This document shows positions 55,519 through 64,000 of a DNA stretch of 64,000 nucleotides, one piece after another; position 1 is the stretch's first letter, and every line of letters begins with the position of its first letter. The stretch is from Myxococcales bacterium (lineage in GTDB: Bacteria > Myxococcota > Bradymonadia > UBA7976 > UBA1532): contig JACKDM010000010.1 of NCBI GenBank assembly GCA_020633515.1, forward strand, positions 42,342-106,341, given 5' to 3'. The notes under the pieces were generated by a model that searched no databases, was not told where the DNA came from, and worked only from the letters and a program-made list of their open reading frames with translations. The translations under genes and the position numbers were made by a program.

Positions 55519-55698
55519 TCAGCCGCCGGGGAGCGCGGCGCGAGCGACGGTGCAGGTGGGGGCGTCGGTCTCTGCGGGGGCGCCGAGGGTCGATTCGACC
55601 TCGGCGTCGATCGATCGGGTGGGCGGGGCGGCGATGGTCAGCCCCGACGCGGCGATGCAGACGAGGATGAGGGTGGTGATGGCGGCGACCCAGCGCAT
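55519..55698 (-). CDS. Small exported peptide
   Basis: This is 59 aa from ATG 55698, chosen because GGAGG lies five bases upstream; an earlier Met at 55719 lacks such a site. A hydrophobic signal (WVAAITTLILVCIAASGLTIAA) is followed by a short mature part with a single Cys (DAPTCTVARAALPGG). No family is recognised. It lies about 90 bases upstream of the kinase on the same strand. Confidence 0.6.
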   Translation of the reverse strand: MRWVAAITTLILVCIAASGLTIAAPPTRSIDAEVESTLGAPAETDAPTCTVARAALPGG

Positions 55699-55714
55699 GG
55701 GATCCTCCGTTCGC

Positions 55715-55740
55715 TCCAAGGTCTCACGACTACTCTTGGA
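55715..55740. promoter_or_regulatory. Inverted repeat in an AT-rich leader
   Basis: TCCAAG (55715-55720) and CTTGGA (55735-55740) form a 6-bp inverted repeat just upstream of the small peptide's ribosome binding site. The gap 55699-55774 is much AT-richer than its surroundings. It may be an operator or leader hairpin. Confidence 0.25.
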
Positions 55741-55774
55741 AGTACGGAGGTCGATCTTTCTGATTTACGAACGA

Positions 55775-56065
55775 TCACCTATCCCCGCCGCCATCGCCGC
55801 CGCCATCGCCGCCGCCATCACCCGCGTCGCCGCCGCCATCACCCGCGTCGCTGCCACCGTCGCCCGCGTCGCCGCCGTCCGCGCCATCTGCCCCCACGTC
55901 CCCACCATCCGCCGCGCCCCGATCCATCCGCCGCCCCCCGTCGTCCGCCGGCATCCCCGGCGAGTCCCCGTCGCCCTGCTCGCCCCCCGCCGACCGGCTC
56001 ATGTCCCCCGAGCACCCCGCCGCGCCGAGCCCCGCCGCGATCACGAACCCCATCAACCATCGCAT
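55775..56065 (-). CDS. Small Asp/Gly-rich lipoprotein
   Basis: This is 96 aa from ATG 56065, one base after the stop of the CPBP gene, with GGAGGTG just upstream. The signal has lipobox GAAGC (Cys at about 18). The rest is a low-complexity run of DGGDAGDGG units (55780-55870), which may bind calcium or act as a flexible spacer. No fold is predicted. Confidence 0.65.
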   Translation of the reverse strand: MRWLMGFVIAAGLGAAGCSGDMSRSAGGEQGDGDSPGMPADDGGRRMDRGAADGGDVGADGADGGDAGDGGSDAGDGGGDAGDGGGDGGGDGGGDR

Positions 56066-56066
56066 C

Positions 56067-56849
56067 TCACACCTCCGTCAGCAGGATCGCCACCATCGCC
56101 AGCCCGTTGTTCGCCGCGTGCAGCGCCACCGACGGCCAGATCGAGCCGCTGCGCAGCCGCAGCGCCCCGAGCGCGCCGCCGAGCAGCGCCGTCGCCACCA
56201 CGATCGACGGCTCGACGTGCATCAGCCCGAACAGCAGCGACGACCCCACCAGCGCCACCCCCGGCCCGGCCCGCTCGCGCAGCGCGTCGAGCAGCACCCC
56301 ACGAAACACCAGCTCCTCGACGAACGGCACCGCGCCCGCGACCAGCGCCGCCATCACCGCCGCCTGCCCGGCCGTCATCGACTCGGGGAAGAGCACGCCC
56401 ACCTGCGGGTTCTCCACCGGCTGCCCGAGCGCCATCCGCACCAGCGTCGCGACCCCGCCACACAGCGGCAGCAACGGCATCGCCAGCACCGCGCCCATCA
56501 CCACCGCGCGCCGCGGCGCCGCCCGCAGCCCCGCCGCCCGCATCCGCGCCCGATCGCCCGCCATCACCACCGCCACCGCCACCCCGAGCGTCGTCGCCGT
56601 CACCGCCGCGAGCAGCAAGCTCTCGACCGCCTCCGCCAGCCCGAGCGCCGCGACGAAGCCACCGCCGCCGATGAGGCCGAGCGCGATCACCACGAACATC
56701 CACCCCACCACCGCCCCCGGCCACCGCCGCGCGGGCGCCGCCGGCTGCTCCGCTCCGATCTCCGGCTGCTCTCCCGATCCGCCCGCCGACTGGCCGGCCC
56801 CGCTCTCCGCTTGCTCCACCCCGCCCGCCGGCTGCTCCGCCTCGCTCAC
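56067..56849 (-). CDS. CPBP (type II CAAX-protease-like) intramembrane metalloprotease
   Basis: This is 260 aa from GTG 56849, which overlaps the stop of the upstream gene as GTGA. The Glu/Gln/Gly-rich start is followed by about six membrane helices. The family motifs are complete: AVPFVEELVFRGVLL (EExxxR), LLFGLMHVEP (FxxxH) and SVALHAANNGLAM (HxxxN). These Glu and His residues form the catalytic site of Abi/CAAX proteases. The substrate is unknown; the neighbouring surface proteins are candidates by position. A small lipoprotein gene follows one base downstream. Confidence 0.88.
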   Translation of the reverse strand: MSEAEQPAGGVEQAESGAGQSAGGSGEQPEIGAEQPAAPARRWPGAVVGWMFVVIALGLIGGGGFVAALGLAEAVESLLLAAVTATTLGVAVAVVMAGDRARMRAAGLRAAPRRAVVMGAVLAMPLLPLCGGVATLVRMALGQPVENPQVGVLFPESMTAGQAAVMAALVAGAVPFVEELVFRGVLLDALRERAGPGVALVGSSLLFGLMHVEPSIVVATALLGGALGALRLRSGSIWPSVALHAANNGLAMVAILLTEV

Positions 56850-59800
56850 TGCAACCAGCCGATGTTGCCGCTCGCCCCATCCGCCCCATCGGCCCCCGGC
56901 CCGTTCGCCGTGTCGCTCGAGTTCCCCCCGCGCCCCCCCGCGCCATGCGTCGGCACGTCCTCCGCCAGCTCGAAGTCGTTCTCCAGCGCATAGCCCGCCG
57001 GCACGTCGTCGGCCGCCACGAAGACGTCGTAGCTCACCCCGCCCTGCCCGCCGCCGCCCCCGCCGCCGTGGCCCCCGCGCCCGCCCTGCCCGCCGACGCC
57101 GCCCGCCAGCGAGCAGAAGTCCAGCTCCACCGCGCCCGCCGCCCCCGCGCCCGCCCGCGCCGCCCTCGCCGCCGCCGCCCCTGTTCCTGCCCGCGCCCCT
57201 GACCCCACCGAGCCCCCGCGCCAGCCGGTTGCCCACGATCACCGGCAGCCCCCGCGCCCGGCCCGCCCGCCGACCACGCCACGAACACCGCGAACGACCC
57301 CCGCCCGCGACCCCTGCCCTGCCCTGCGCCGCCCGCGCACCCGCCGCTCCCCCTGCCGCCCCTGCTCGCCCTGAAGTCCGCCCGCACCGCCAGCCCATCC
57401 GCCTCGTTGCGGAAGATCAACACCCCTGCCGCCCTGCCGCCGCCGCCGCCGCCGCCCCCGGCTGCCCGTCCACCCTGCTCCCCTGCCTGCGCCCATCCAA
57501 TGCGCCCCATCGAACCCGACCCCGCGCCCGCGAGCCCCCGCCCATCGACCCCCGCGCGCCCATCGTCCCCGGCACCGGATCGGGCGGCCCCTGATCCGAC
57601 GCATCACACACCCGCGGCGCCCGCGACACGTAGTCCCAGCCCCCATCACCGCCCACGCCCCCGGCCCCGCGCCCGCCGCCCCTGACGCTTGCTGCCGATC
57701 CCCGTTCGGACACGTGTATACCCCCGCCCCGCCATCGACCGCCACCCCTGCACGTCTGCGCCCCCGCGACCACCCGCCACCCTGGAACCCCGCCGCCGGA
57801 TCACCCCCACCAGCACCTCGTCATCGACGAAGCACGGGTTGTCCGCCCCGCTGTTGCGCGAGTCCGCCCCATCACCCCCCGACCGCCCCGGCGCCCCGCT
57901 GCTCCCCGAGCGCCCATCCTGCCCCCGCCCCCCGTTCCCGCTCAGGATCCGGTTGTCCCGCACCACCAACGAAGCATCCGAATCCAGCACGTACACCCCA
58001 TAGGCGTTGCCATCCACCAGCGGCGACTCCCCATTCACCGCGAACCCCTCGAACACCGTCGGCACCGTGATCCCCTCCGCCCACACCGCCCACCGATGCC
58101 GCTCCCCCGCCGGCGTCCGCCCGTTGATGATCGTCACATTGAGCGCCGGCTCCCGAATCCACGTCCGCCGCTGATGCCCCCCCAACAGATCGATCCCCGC
58201 CCGCAGCCGCACGCTCTCCCGATACACCCCCTCCCCCACCCGCACCCGCCGCGCTCCTGCCGCCTCCGCCCGCGACAAACCCGCCCCGATCGTCGCGCAC
58301 GGCCCGTCCAGGCTCCCGCACGCCGGCCCATCCACGCCCCCGTTCGCCGGCGTCGCCACGTAGATCGCCTCCTCGTCCACCACCAGCTCGCACCCGTTCC
58401 CCGCCACCCCATCCGCGTCCCGCCGCCCCGGCAGACACTCGAAGCCACACTGCGCCGCCCCCCCCGCCACCGCGCACCGCGGCACCACCCCGAACGCCGC
58501 CGGATCCGGATCCCAGAACCGCGCGCAATCCGTCCCGCACGCCCCGCAATGCAACAGCGTCACATACCGCCCCGCCCCATCCACGAACGTCTCGTCCACC
58601 GACCCATCGCAGTCATCATCCTGGTAGTCACACGCATCCACCGCCGCCCCCGCCACCCGCTCCGCGTCGCACCCCACCCCCGCCGCCTCGCTCGCGTCAC
58701 ACACCAGCACCCCCGACCGCCGACACAAACCCGCCCCCACCTCACAGCTCCGCCCCAGCGTCGGCCACGTCTCGTCCGCCCGCCCATCGCAGTCATCATC
58801 GATCCCATTGCAGACCTCCGCCCCCCCCTCGCCCGCCACCGCATCACACCGCAGGCTCATGCCATCCTCACCACACACCTGCACCCCCGCCCGCCGACAC
58901 ACCCCCTCCCCCACCGAACACGGCCGGTTCCGATCGGGGAACGTCTCATCCACCCGCCCATCACAATCGTCATCGATCCCATCGCACCGCTCCTCCCCCG
59001 CCGCCCCCGCCACCGCGTTGCACACCGTCCCCTCCTCATCCACCGAACACACCGTCACCCCCGGCCGCAGACACGCCCCCACCCCCGCCGAACACACCAC
59101 CCCCAGCGCCGGGAACGTCTCGTCCACCGCCCCATCGCAGTCATTGTCCAACCGATCACACACCTCCGCCCGCGCCACCCCCTCCACCGCGTTGCACACC
59201 ACCGCCCCCGCCTCCCCGCACACCCGGATCCCCTGCCGCGCGCACAGCCCCACCCCCACCGAACACGGCGTCCCCAACCCATCGAACCCCTCGTCCGCCG
59301 TCCCATCGCAGTCATCATCCGCCCCATTGCACGCCTCCACCCCCGGCGCCGCCGGCGCCGCGTTGCACACCACCCCCGCCCCATCCGCCCCACACACCCG
59401 CACCCCACCCCGCGCGCACACCCCCGCCCCCGCCGTACACCCCTCCCCGAGCCCCACGAACCCCTCGTCCGTCACCCCATCACAGTCATCATCCACCCCA
59501 TTGCACCCCTCATCCCCCCCCGCCCCCGGGATCGCACCACACACCACCCCCGACCCATCCACGCTGCACCGCTGCACCCCCGCCCGCTCACACGCCCCCA
59601 CCCCCAGCGAACACACCACATCCAGCGCGAACGCCTCGTCGATCGACCCATCGCAGTCATCATCCCGCCCATTACACGCCTCCGCCCGCGGCGCCGTCGC
59701 CGAACACGAAGGCTCCCGCTCCCCCGCGCACCGCACCACCCCCACGCACGCCGCCCGCGCCCCCTCCACCATCGCCACCTTCTCACACGCCTCCCCCACC

Positions 59801-60561
59801 CCCGCCGCGTCGTCCACCAGCCCGTTGCAGTCATTGTCCACCCCGTCGCACACCTCCCGCGCCGGCGTCGCCGCGCTGCACGCATCCCACCCCGCCACCC
59901 GATCACACGTCTGCCGCCCCAGACACCGCCCGAAGTCGTTGCTCACCTCGCACGCCCGCGCCACCCCATCGTTCCCCGTATTCGCCGTACACGAACACGA
60001 CCCCGTCGCCGGCACGCACTGCGTCGCCACCACCCCCTCCAGGCTCTCCACCTCCCCGCACACATACCCCGGCGGACACCCCGACGCGCCCTCCTCCGCC
60101 AACGGATCACACGCCACCCCACACACCGCCTGCCCATCCAACAGCGCGCAATCCCCCGCCGGACACTCCTCGCTCGACCCGCACGGCCGACACAGCCGCC
60201 CATCCGGCGGCACGCACACCGAGGTCGTATCCGGGTGGGTATTGCCCACCACCCGACACCCCCACCCCGCCGGACACTGCGGATCGACCAGACACCGCCG
60301 CGTACACACGTTCACGTCGTTGTTGACGACGCACCACCCGCTCTCGCACTCCGAGTTCCCCGAACACACCGCGTTGAACCCGAGCAAGCCCGAGTCGACC
60401 CCCACGTCCGGCTCCCCGAGATCGAACCCCGGCTCCGAGACATCCGGCACCGCGCCATCGACCGCGCCATCGGGCAGGCGGGTCGGGCCATCACCCGAGC
60501 CCCCCGCGCACCCCAGTGTCAGCATCAAGGCCAACAACCACCCAGCGCGCAACGGCGACAT
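56846..60561 (-). CDS. MopE-repeat / beta-helix surface lipoprotein with Gly-rich tail broken into several frames
   Basis: It starts at ATG 60561 with AGGAGG four bases upstream. After lipobox TLGC come a Cys-rich region and eight CNGxDDDCDGxxDE-type motifs (nucleotides about 59850-58590), each followed by a roughly 40-residue Cys-containing unit. MopE-type motifs are thought to bind metal. Next is a right-handed beta-helix-like domain (YVATPANGGVDGP, VRVGEGVYRESVRLRAGIDLL). From about 57805 the expected Gly/Asn-rich tail (VAVDGGAGVYTCPNGD, then VLIFRNEADGLAVRADF, then VELDFCSLAGGVGG) moves between frames at least four times before a stop at 56846, where the CPBP gene begins with a GTGA overlap. 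The first change coincides with a G5 run. Confidence 0.75.
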
Positions 60562-60602
60562 CGGACCTCCTCGACAGCGGGACGCGCCCGCGACCAGCCC
60601 GC

Positions 60603-60632
60603 ACCATACCCCCGCCCCGAGCACCGGCTCAA
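60603..60632 (-). promoter_or_regulatory. Candidate promoter for the MopE-repeat protein
   Basis: On the minus strand TTGAGC (60632-60627), 18 bases, TATGGT (60608-60603); the ATG is about 40 bases downstream. The -35 box abuts that of the divergent promoter at 60633. Confidence 0.4.
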
Positions 60633-60661
60633 TTGCCCTCGACCGCCGAATCGGGTCTACT
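60633..60661 (+). promoter_or_regulatory. Candidate promoter for the RNA methyltransferase
   Basis: TTGCCC (60633-60638), 17 bases, TCTACT (60656-60661); the ATG at 60706 is 45 bases downstream. Confidence 0.35.
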
Positions 60662-60705
60662 GCGCCACCCCGTGACAGGAGCGGGTCGAACCCGAGGAGC
60701 CCACC

Positions 60706-61440
60706 ATGGCCCGTGACGAAGCCGTCATCTTCGGCCTCCGCGCCGCGCTCGCCGTCGCCGCCCGCCGCCCCCACGCCATCCGCCGCGCCTTCCACGACAA
60801 GAAGCGCCGCCGCGACGTCGCCCCGCTCCTGCAAGCCACCGCCGCCGAGCGCCGCCCCTACCGCGAGGTCGACGACGCCGAGCTCGCCCGCATCACCGGC
60901 ACCGTGCACCACGAAGGCGTCGCCGTCGTCTGCGACCCCCTCCCCCTCCTCACCCCCGAGACCCTCCTCGCCGGCCTCCCCGACGACGGCGTCTGCCTCG
61001 CCCTCGACGGCGTCGACAACCCCCACAACCACGGCGCCATCCTCCGCAGCGCCGCCTGGTTCGGCATCGGCGGCGTCCTCCTCGGCACCCCCGCCGACAC
61101 CCTCAACCCCGCCGCCATCCGCGTCGCCCAGGGCGGCGCCGAGGTCACCCCCATCGCCGCCGCCGCCGACCTCCCCCGCGCCCTCACCCGCTACCGCGAC
61201 CGCGGCCTCGCCATCGTCGGCGCCGACCACAACGCCCAGACCGCCCTCTTCGACCGCCCCCTCCCCCGCCCGCTCTGCCTCGTCCTCGGCAACGAAGCCA
61301 CCGGCCTCAGCCCCGCCGTCCGCAAGCTCTGCACCGCCACCGTCCGCATCCCCGGCGCCGCCGGCGTCGAGAGCCTCAACGTCTCCGTCAGCGCCGGCAT
61401 CCTCCTCGCCGCCGCCATGAGCCGCGCCGCCCGCGGCTAG
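60706..61440 (+). CDS. TrmH/SpoU-family RNA 2'-O-methyltransferase
   Basis: This is 244 aa from ATG 60706. A substrate-binding N-terminal domain ends at VHHEGVAVVCDP. The three SpoU motifs are intact: LDGVDNPHNHGAILRSAAWF (motif 1), LVLGNEATGLSPAV (motif 2) and RIPGAAGVESLNVSVSAGIL (motif 3), which form the knotted SAM site. Members methylate ribose in rRNA or tRNA; which RNA is not evident. The stop codon shares bases with the stop of the convergent hydrolase remnant (CTAG at 61437-61440). Confidence 0.93.
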   Translation: MARDEAVIFGLRAALAVAARRPHAIRRAFHDKKRRRDVAPLLQATAAERRPYREVDDAELARITGTVHHEGVAVVCDPLPLLTPETLLAGLPDDGVCLALDGVDNPHNHGAILRSAAWFGIGGVLLGTPADTLNPAAIRVAQGGAEVTPIAAAADLPRALTRYRDRGLAIVGADHNAQTALFDRPLPRPLCLVLGNEATGLSPAVRKLCTATVRIPGAAGVESLNVSVSAGILLAAAMSRAARG

Positions 61441-61663
61441 CCCGCAGCGAACCCGGTCCGCAGCGAACCCCGCCCCGCCACGAACCCCGCGATCAGCGCG
61501 TTCACCGCATCCGCCCGCTCGATCCTCGACCCATGCCCGCACCCCGGCAGCATCTCCAGCCGCGCCCCCCCGATCGCATCTGCCGCCGCCGCCCGCCCCA
61601 CCTCGGCCTGCCACGCCCGGCTGAACGTCTGATCCAACACCGCCTGCCGCCGCGCCCCGTCGC
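61437..61663 (-). pseudogene. C-terminal remnant of an alpha/beta hydrolase
   Basis: The frame ending at 61437 encodes AVLDQTFSRAWQAEVGRAA then LEMLPGCGHGSRIERADAVN and ALIAGFVAG, which is the last part of an alpha/beta hydrolase with the catalytic His (GCGHGSRIERAD) and final helix. No nucleophile elbow, oxyanion loop or start region can be found upstream; the frame before it is low-complexity Arg/Gly. It is likely a decayed or truncated gene. Confidence 0.5.
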
Positions 61664-61807
61664 CGTCTCGATCACCGCCACCGCGCACCTCCTCGCTCGA
61701 TCGCGCCACCCTACCCCAACCCGCCTCCGCCGACATGCCCCGCCGCTCACCGCGCCGACCGCCACCGCAGCGAAGCCATCCGATGGGACAGCCTCCCGGC
61801 GCCCCGA

Positions 61808-62638
61808 TCACTCCACCGGCGCCCCATACACCCGGATGTTGTTGTTCGGCAGATCGTACTCCACCGCCAGATCCTGCCACGGGAAGGGCTCACCCGCCGC
61901 GTTGCTCCAGAAGCTCACCGCCGGCGTGCGCGTCCGCGGACAGACATTGACGCAGAGCTGCGACCCCGGCGGATCCGCCCCCACCCCCACCTCCACGCCC
62001 ACGAAGACCGCCTCCCCCGCCCCCACCACCAACGGCGGATCGAGCGCGATCCGCGACGCGACGAGCTGGCCCGGCGGGAGCTGCACGTCGAGCTCCCGAT
62101 AGCTCGCCACCGCCGACGGCGCCGCCGGCGGCGCCCCATCCGGCGCGCTCACCACGAAGACCCGGTGGGGCACATCGACGGCGCAGCTCATGACATTCGG
62201 GAGCGCGCCCCGCAGCCAGTACTCGATCTCGTCGACGCGAAACGGCGTGCTCGGCGGCACGAGCCGCTCCCCGGTCCAGTGCCCCCGCTCGTCGGGCAGC
62301 ACCGCCCGAGTGACCGTATCGCCCCGGCACGCCTCGAGATCATGGTTCTGCACCACCACCCGCTCGGACATGCCTTCGTCCGCATCACCCCCGTCCGCGT
62401 CCGCACCACCCGCGTCCGCGCCACCCGCGTCCGCGCCACCCGCGTCCTCGTCCGCGCCGACCATGCCATCGCCGGGAACACTCGTGCCTTCATCCGGCGC
62501 CCGCGCGTCCATGTCCTCCGGTGGCATCATGTCATCGCCGGACGACGCCCCGTCGCAGCCCGCTCCGAGGCTCATGACGACCGCCGCCACCCACATCGAC
62601 CGGCGACGCGCCCGCGCCCGCATCCATCGAAAGACCAT
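61808..62638 (-). CDS. Lipoprotein of unknown function
   Basis: This is 276 aa from ATG 62638 with GGAGGG upstream. An Arg-rich start precedes the signal and lipobox SLGAGC (Cys at about 28). A spacer of GGADAGGAD repeats follows, then a beta-rich domain of about 180 residues (VVVQNHDLEACRGDTVTRAVL, IEYWLRGALPNVMSCAVDVPHRVFVV, VGAGEAVFVGVEVGVG, NIRVYGAPVE) with four Cys that could pair. It resembles domains that occur repeatedly in myxobacterial lipoproteins, but I cannot name it. Confidence 0.78.
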   Translation of the reverse strand: MVFRWMRARARRRSMWVAAVVMSLGAGCDGASSGDDMMPPEDMDARAPDEGTSVPGDGMVGADEDAGGADAGGADAGGADADGGDADEGMSERVVVQNHDLEACRGDTVTRAVLPDERGHWTGERLVPPSTPFRVDEIEYWLRGALPNVMSCAVDVPHRVFVVSAPDGAPPAAPSAVASYRELDVQLPPGQLVASRIALDPPLVVGAGEAVFVGVEVGVGADPPGSQLCVNVCPRTRTPAVSFWSNAAGEPFPWQDLAVEYDLPNNNIRVYGAPVE

Positions 62639-62710
62639 CGTGATCCCTCCACCGAAGCAGCCACCGGCCGCGCATCGCTCGACCGTCGCGACGCACCCGG
62701 CCCCCGGACC

Positions 62711-62738
62711 AATAGACCCACCCGCCAGCGGCGGTCAA
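62711..62738 (-). promoter_or_regulatory. Candidate promoter for the 61808-62638 lipoprotein
   Basis: On the minus strand TTGACC (62738-62733), 16 bases, TCTATT (62716-62711), about 70 bases before the ATG at 62638. Confidence 0.35.
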
Positions 62739-62751
62739 TCACATCCGCGCA

Positions 62752-63603
62752 TCACCCCCCGTCCACCAGCGCCTGCACCCGCCCCACCACCCGCGCATAC
62801 GCCGCGTCCATGCCATCGCCGAACAGCTCGTCCGCCCCCATCGGCGCCCCGAACCGAAACCCGATCCGCACCGGCACCACCGGCAACAGCGGCAGCACCG
62901 ACACCATCCACAGCCACGCCGCCAGCCACCCCCACCCCCCCGGCAGCCACCCCACCAGCGCCACCACCCCCAACACACCCGTCAGCGTCAACGGATAGCG
63001 CTTGATCCCGAACACCCGCGGCAGCACCAAGAGCCACGGCAGCAAGCGCGACCGCCACACGATCGGCACCGACAGATGACTCCCCGCGATCCCCAACGGC
63101 ACCACCGGCACCCCCGCCTCCCGCGCCAGCCGCAAGAACCCCTGCCGCCCCCCGAAGTCGACCCGCCCCGCCTGCCACAGCGGCCGCGCCGCCTCGTGGT
63201 CGCCCCCCGGAAACACCAACACCCCCATGCCATCTCGCAGCGCCGCCCCCGCCGCCCCCCGCGTCGACGGGATGGCACCCACCCATCGCATCACCACCGT
63301 CAGCGGCCACAGATGGAACGACACCGGATGTGCCATCGCCGCCACCGGGATGTCATCGAAGTGATCGAGCTTCATCGCCGCCAGACACGCCAGCTCGGCG
63401 AAGCCCGCCCCGCCCGAGTGATTCGCCACCACCAGGAACCCACCCGCCCGCGGCAGGTGCTCGACCCCCGAGACCCGCGGCCGGAACACCCACCGCAGCG
63501 CCGGCATCACCCACCGCCGAAACCCCGCCGCCGCCCGCCGATCGAACCGCCCCGCCGCCCCCCACCGCGCGCGCTCGCCCCACCACCCCGCGTCGAACCG
63601 CAT
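62752..63603 (-). CDS. Lysophospholipid/diacylglycerol acyltransferase-like protein
   Basis: This is 283 aa from ATG 63603; ATG 63648 is also possible. The LPLAT layout is present: FLVVANHSGGAGFAELACLA (motif I) and VLVFPGGDHEAARPLWQAGRVDF (motif III, FPGG as in DGAT2-like members), then GVPVVPLGIAGSH. A C-terminal hydrophobic pair (WLLVLPRVFG, WLAAWLWMVSVLPLLPVVPV) anchors it in the membrane. The Asp of the catalytic HX4-6D box is not evident: the residues after NHSGG are AGFAE. Activity is thus uncertain. It could act in membrane-lipid or wax/triacylglycerol synthesis. Confidence 0.82.
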   Translation of the reverse strand: MRFDAGWWGERARWGAAGRFDRRAAAGFRRWVMPALRWVFRPRVSGVEHLPRAGGFLVVANHSGGAGFAELACLAAMKLDHFDDIPVAAMAHPVSFHLWPLTVVMRWVGAIPSTRGAAGAALRDGMGVLVFPGGDHEAARPLWQAGRVDFGGRQGFLRLAREAGVPVVPLGIAGSHLSVPIVWRSRLLPWLLVLPRVFGIKRYPLTLTGVLGVVALVGWLPGGWGWLAAWLWMVSVLPLLPVVPVRIGFRFGAPMGADELFGDGMDAAYARVVGRVQALVDGG

Positions 63604-63785
63604 CAGCCGCCCGCCCCGCGCGAGACACCGACCACCACGACCCCGCATCGCGCCATGCCACCGCCTCCGCTCGCTCACCCCGCCGATGATGACCCCGCCG
63701 ACCGCGCGCGGCAACCGTCGCCGACCGCGTCGAGACCGGCACTCCGCGCATTGCGCGCCCACGAGCGACGCGACAGACTCCTACC

Positions 63786-64000
63786 GTGACCAACCACCCA
63801 CGCATCGCGCCCCGCGCGCCCGCCCCGCAAGCCGCCGCGCCCGCCGTACCGCCCGCTGCCCCACGCGCCGCCCCGCTCACCCTCGCCCCGCTCACCCGCG
63901 CCGCGCTCGCGCTCACCCTCACCCTCGCCGCCTGCGCCGACCCCGCGCCGCCCCCCGCAGCGCCCCTCGCCGTCCGCTACGCCGGCTGCGCCGAGCTCGC
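63786..64000 (+). CDS. Start of a lipoprotein gene, truncated by the window end
   Basis: GTG 63786 opens an uninterrupted frame of 71 codons to the end. It has a Pro/Ala/Arg-rich start, a hydrophobic stretch and lipobox TLAAC (Cys at about 50), then a Pro/Ala spacer and VRYAGCAEL. The n-region is long, so the real start could be downstream. Nothing indicates function. Confidence 0.5.
   Translation, partial: MTNHPRIAPRAPAPQAAAPAVPPAAPRAAPLTLAPLTRAALALTLTLAACADPAPPPAAPLAVRYAGCAEL

Noticed and set aside
60562..61614. Upstream part of the 1322-codon minus-strand frame
   Set aside because: Antisense to the TrmH-family gene, Gly/Asp low complexity; the lipobox and ribosome binding site place the start at 60561.

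Overview
The window is one stretch of a very GC-rich bacterial chromosome (most lines I counted are 70-80% G+C). It looks like a member of the Myxococcota or a close relative. The evidence is several Ser/Thr protein kinases with trans-membrane and PEGA or AgmX-like tails, very many Ala/Pro/Asp-rich lipoproteins, a MYXO-CTERM-like sorting signal, MopE-type repeats (CNGxDDDCDGxxDE), and frequent GTGA/ATGA stop-start overlaps inside operons. I found no tRNA, rRNA, CRISPR array, transposase or integrase.

Layout. 1-5.8 kb (minus): an operon of a secreted/membrane protein, a divergent kinase-like protein with a trans-membrane segment, an overlapping AAAEK-repeat ORF, and a long helical protein that leaves the window; a good promoter lies at 5822-5850. 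5.9-9.2 kb (plus): a DUF4261-like lipoprotein and a BamA/TamA-type outer-membrane protein. 9.2-14.9 kb: a tandem pair of small paralogues, a class II DNA photolyase, a palindrome array, a glycerophosphodiesterase lipoprotein and small unknowns. 15-26 kb: a copper-monooxygenase-like/cytochrome c lipoprotein, a zinc-metallopeptidase-like protein, a CpXC zinc-ribbon protein, a HEAT-repeat lipoprotein, a nitronate-monooxygenase-type flavoprotein, a membrane protein with a degenerate sulfatase domain, and an SH3/beta-barrel protein.

26.0-27.9 kb (minus) is a compositionally distinct island (about 55-65% G+C): an ABC-type ATPase overlapping a TOPRIM/DUF4435 protein. This architecture matches PARIS (AriA/AriB) anti-phage systems and is the best candidate for a transferred defence module. 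28-45 kb: an active kinase with PEGA domains divergently transcribed from a giant surface protein that carries an internal MYXO-CTERM-like signal, an acyl-CoA dehydrogenase, two glycosyltransferases (one frameshifted), another large lipoprotein, and a frameshifted membrane protein and rhomboid protease. 45-51.4 kb: a Lys/Ala-rich secreted protein, a YtkA-like lipoprotein, an ABC ATPase, a HEAT protein and clpS-clpA.

51.5-55.4 kb (minus) is a tightly overlapping four-gene operon: kinase with AgmX-like C-terminus, two haem-type lipoproteins and a porin-like barrel that itself has CxxCH. 55.5-64 kb: small lipoproteins, a CPBP protease, a MopE-repeat/beta-helix surface protein whose Gly-rich tail is broken into several frames, a TrmH/SpoU RNA methyltransferase, a hydrolase remnant, a lipoprotein, a PlsC/DGAT-like acyltransferase and the start of a last lipoprotein.

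Two non-coding signals stand out. One is a roughly 115-bp intergenic element with three hairpins, found in two full copies (18883-18998 and 45881-45993) plus remnants, whose first stem differs between copies by compensatory changes. The other is a five-copy CCGACGGTCGG palindrome array between the photolyase and the glycerophosphodiesterase. At least six genes contain frame breaks in G/C runs; this pattern is more easily explained by assembly indels than by six independent pseudogenes.
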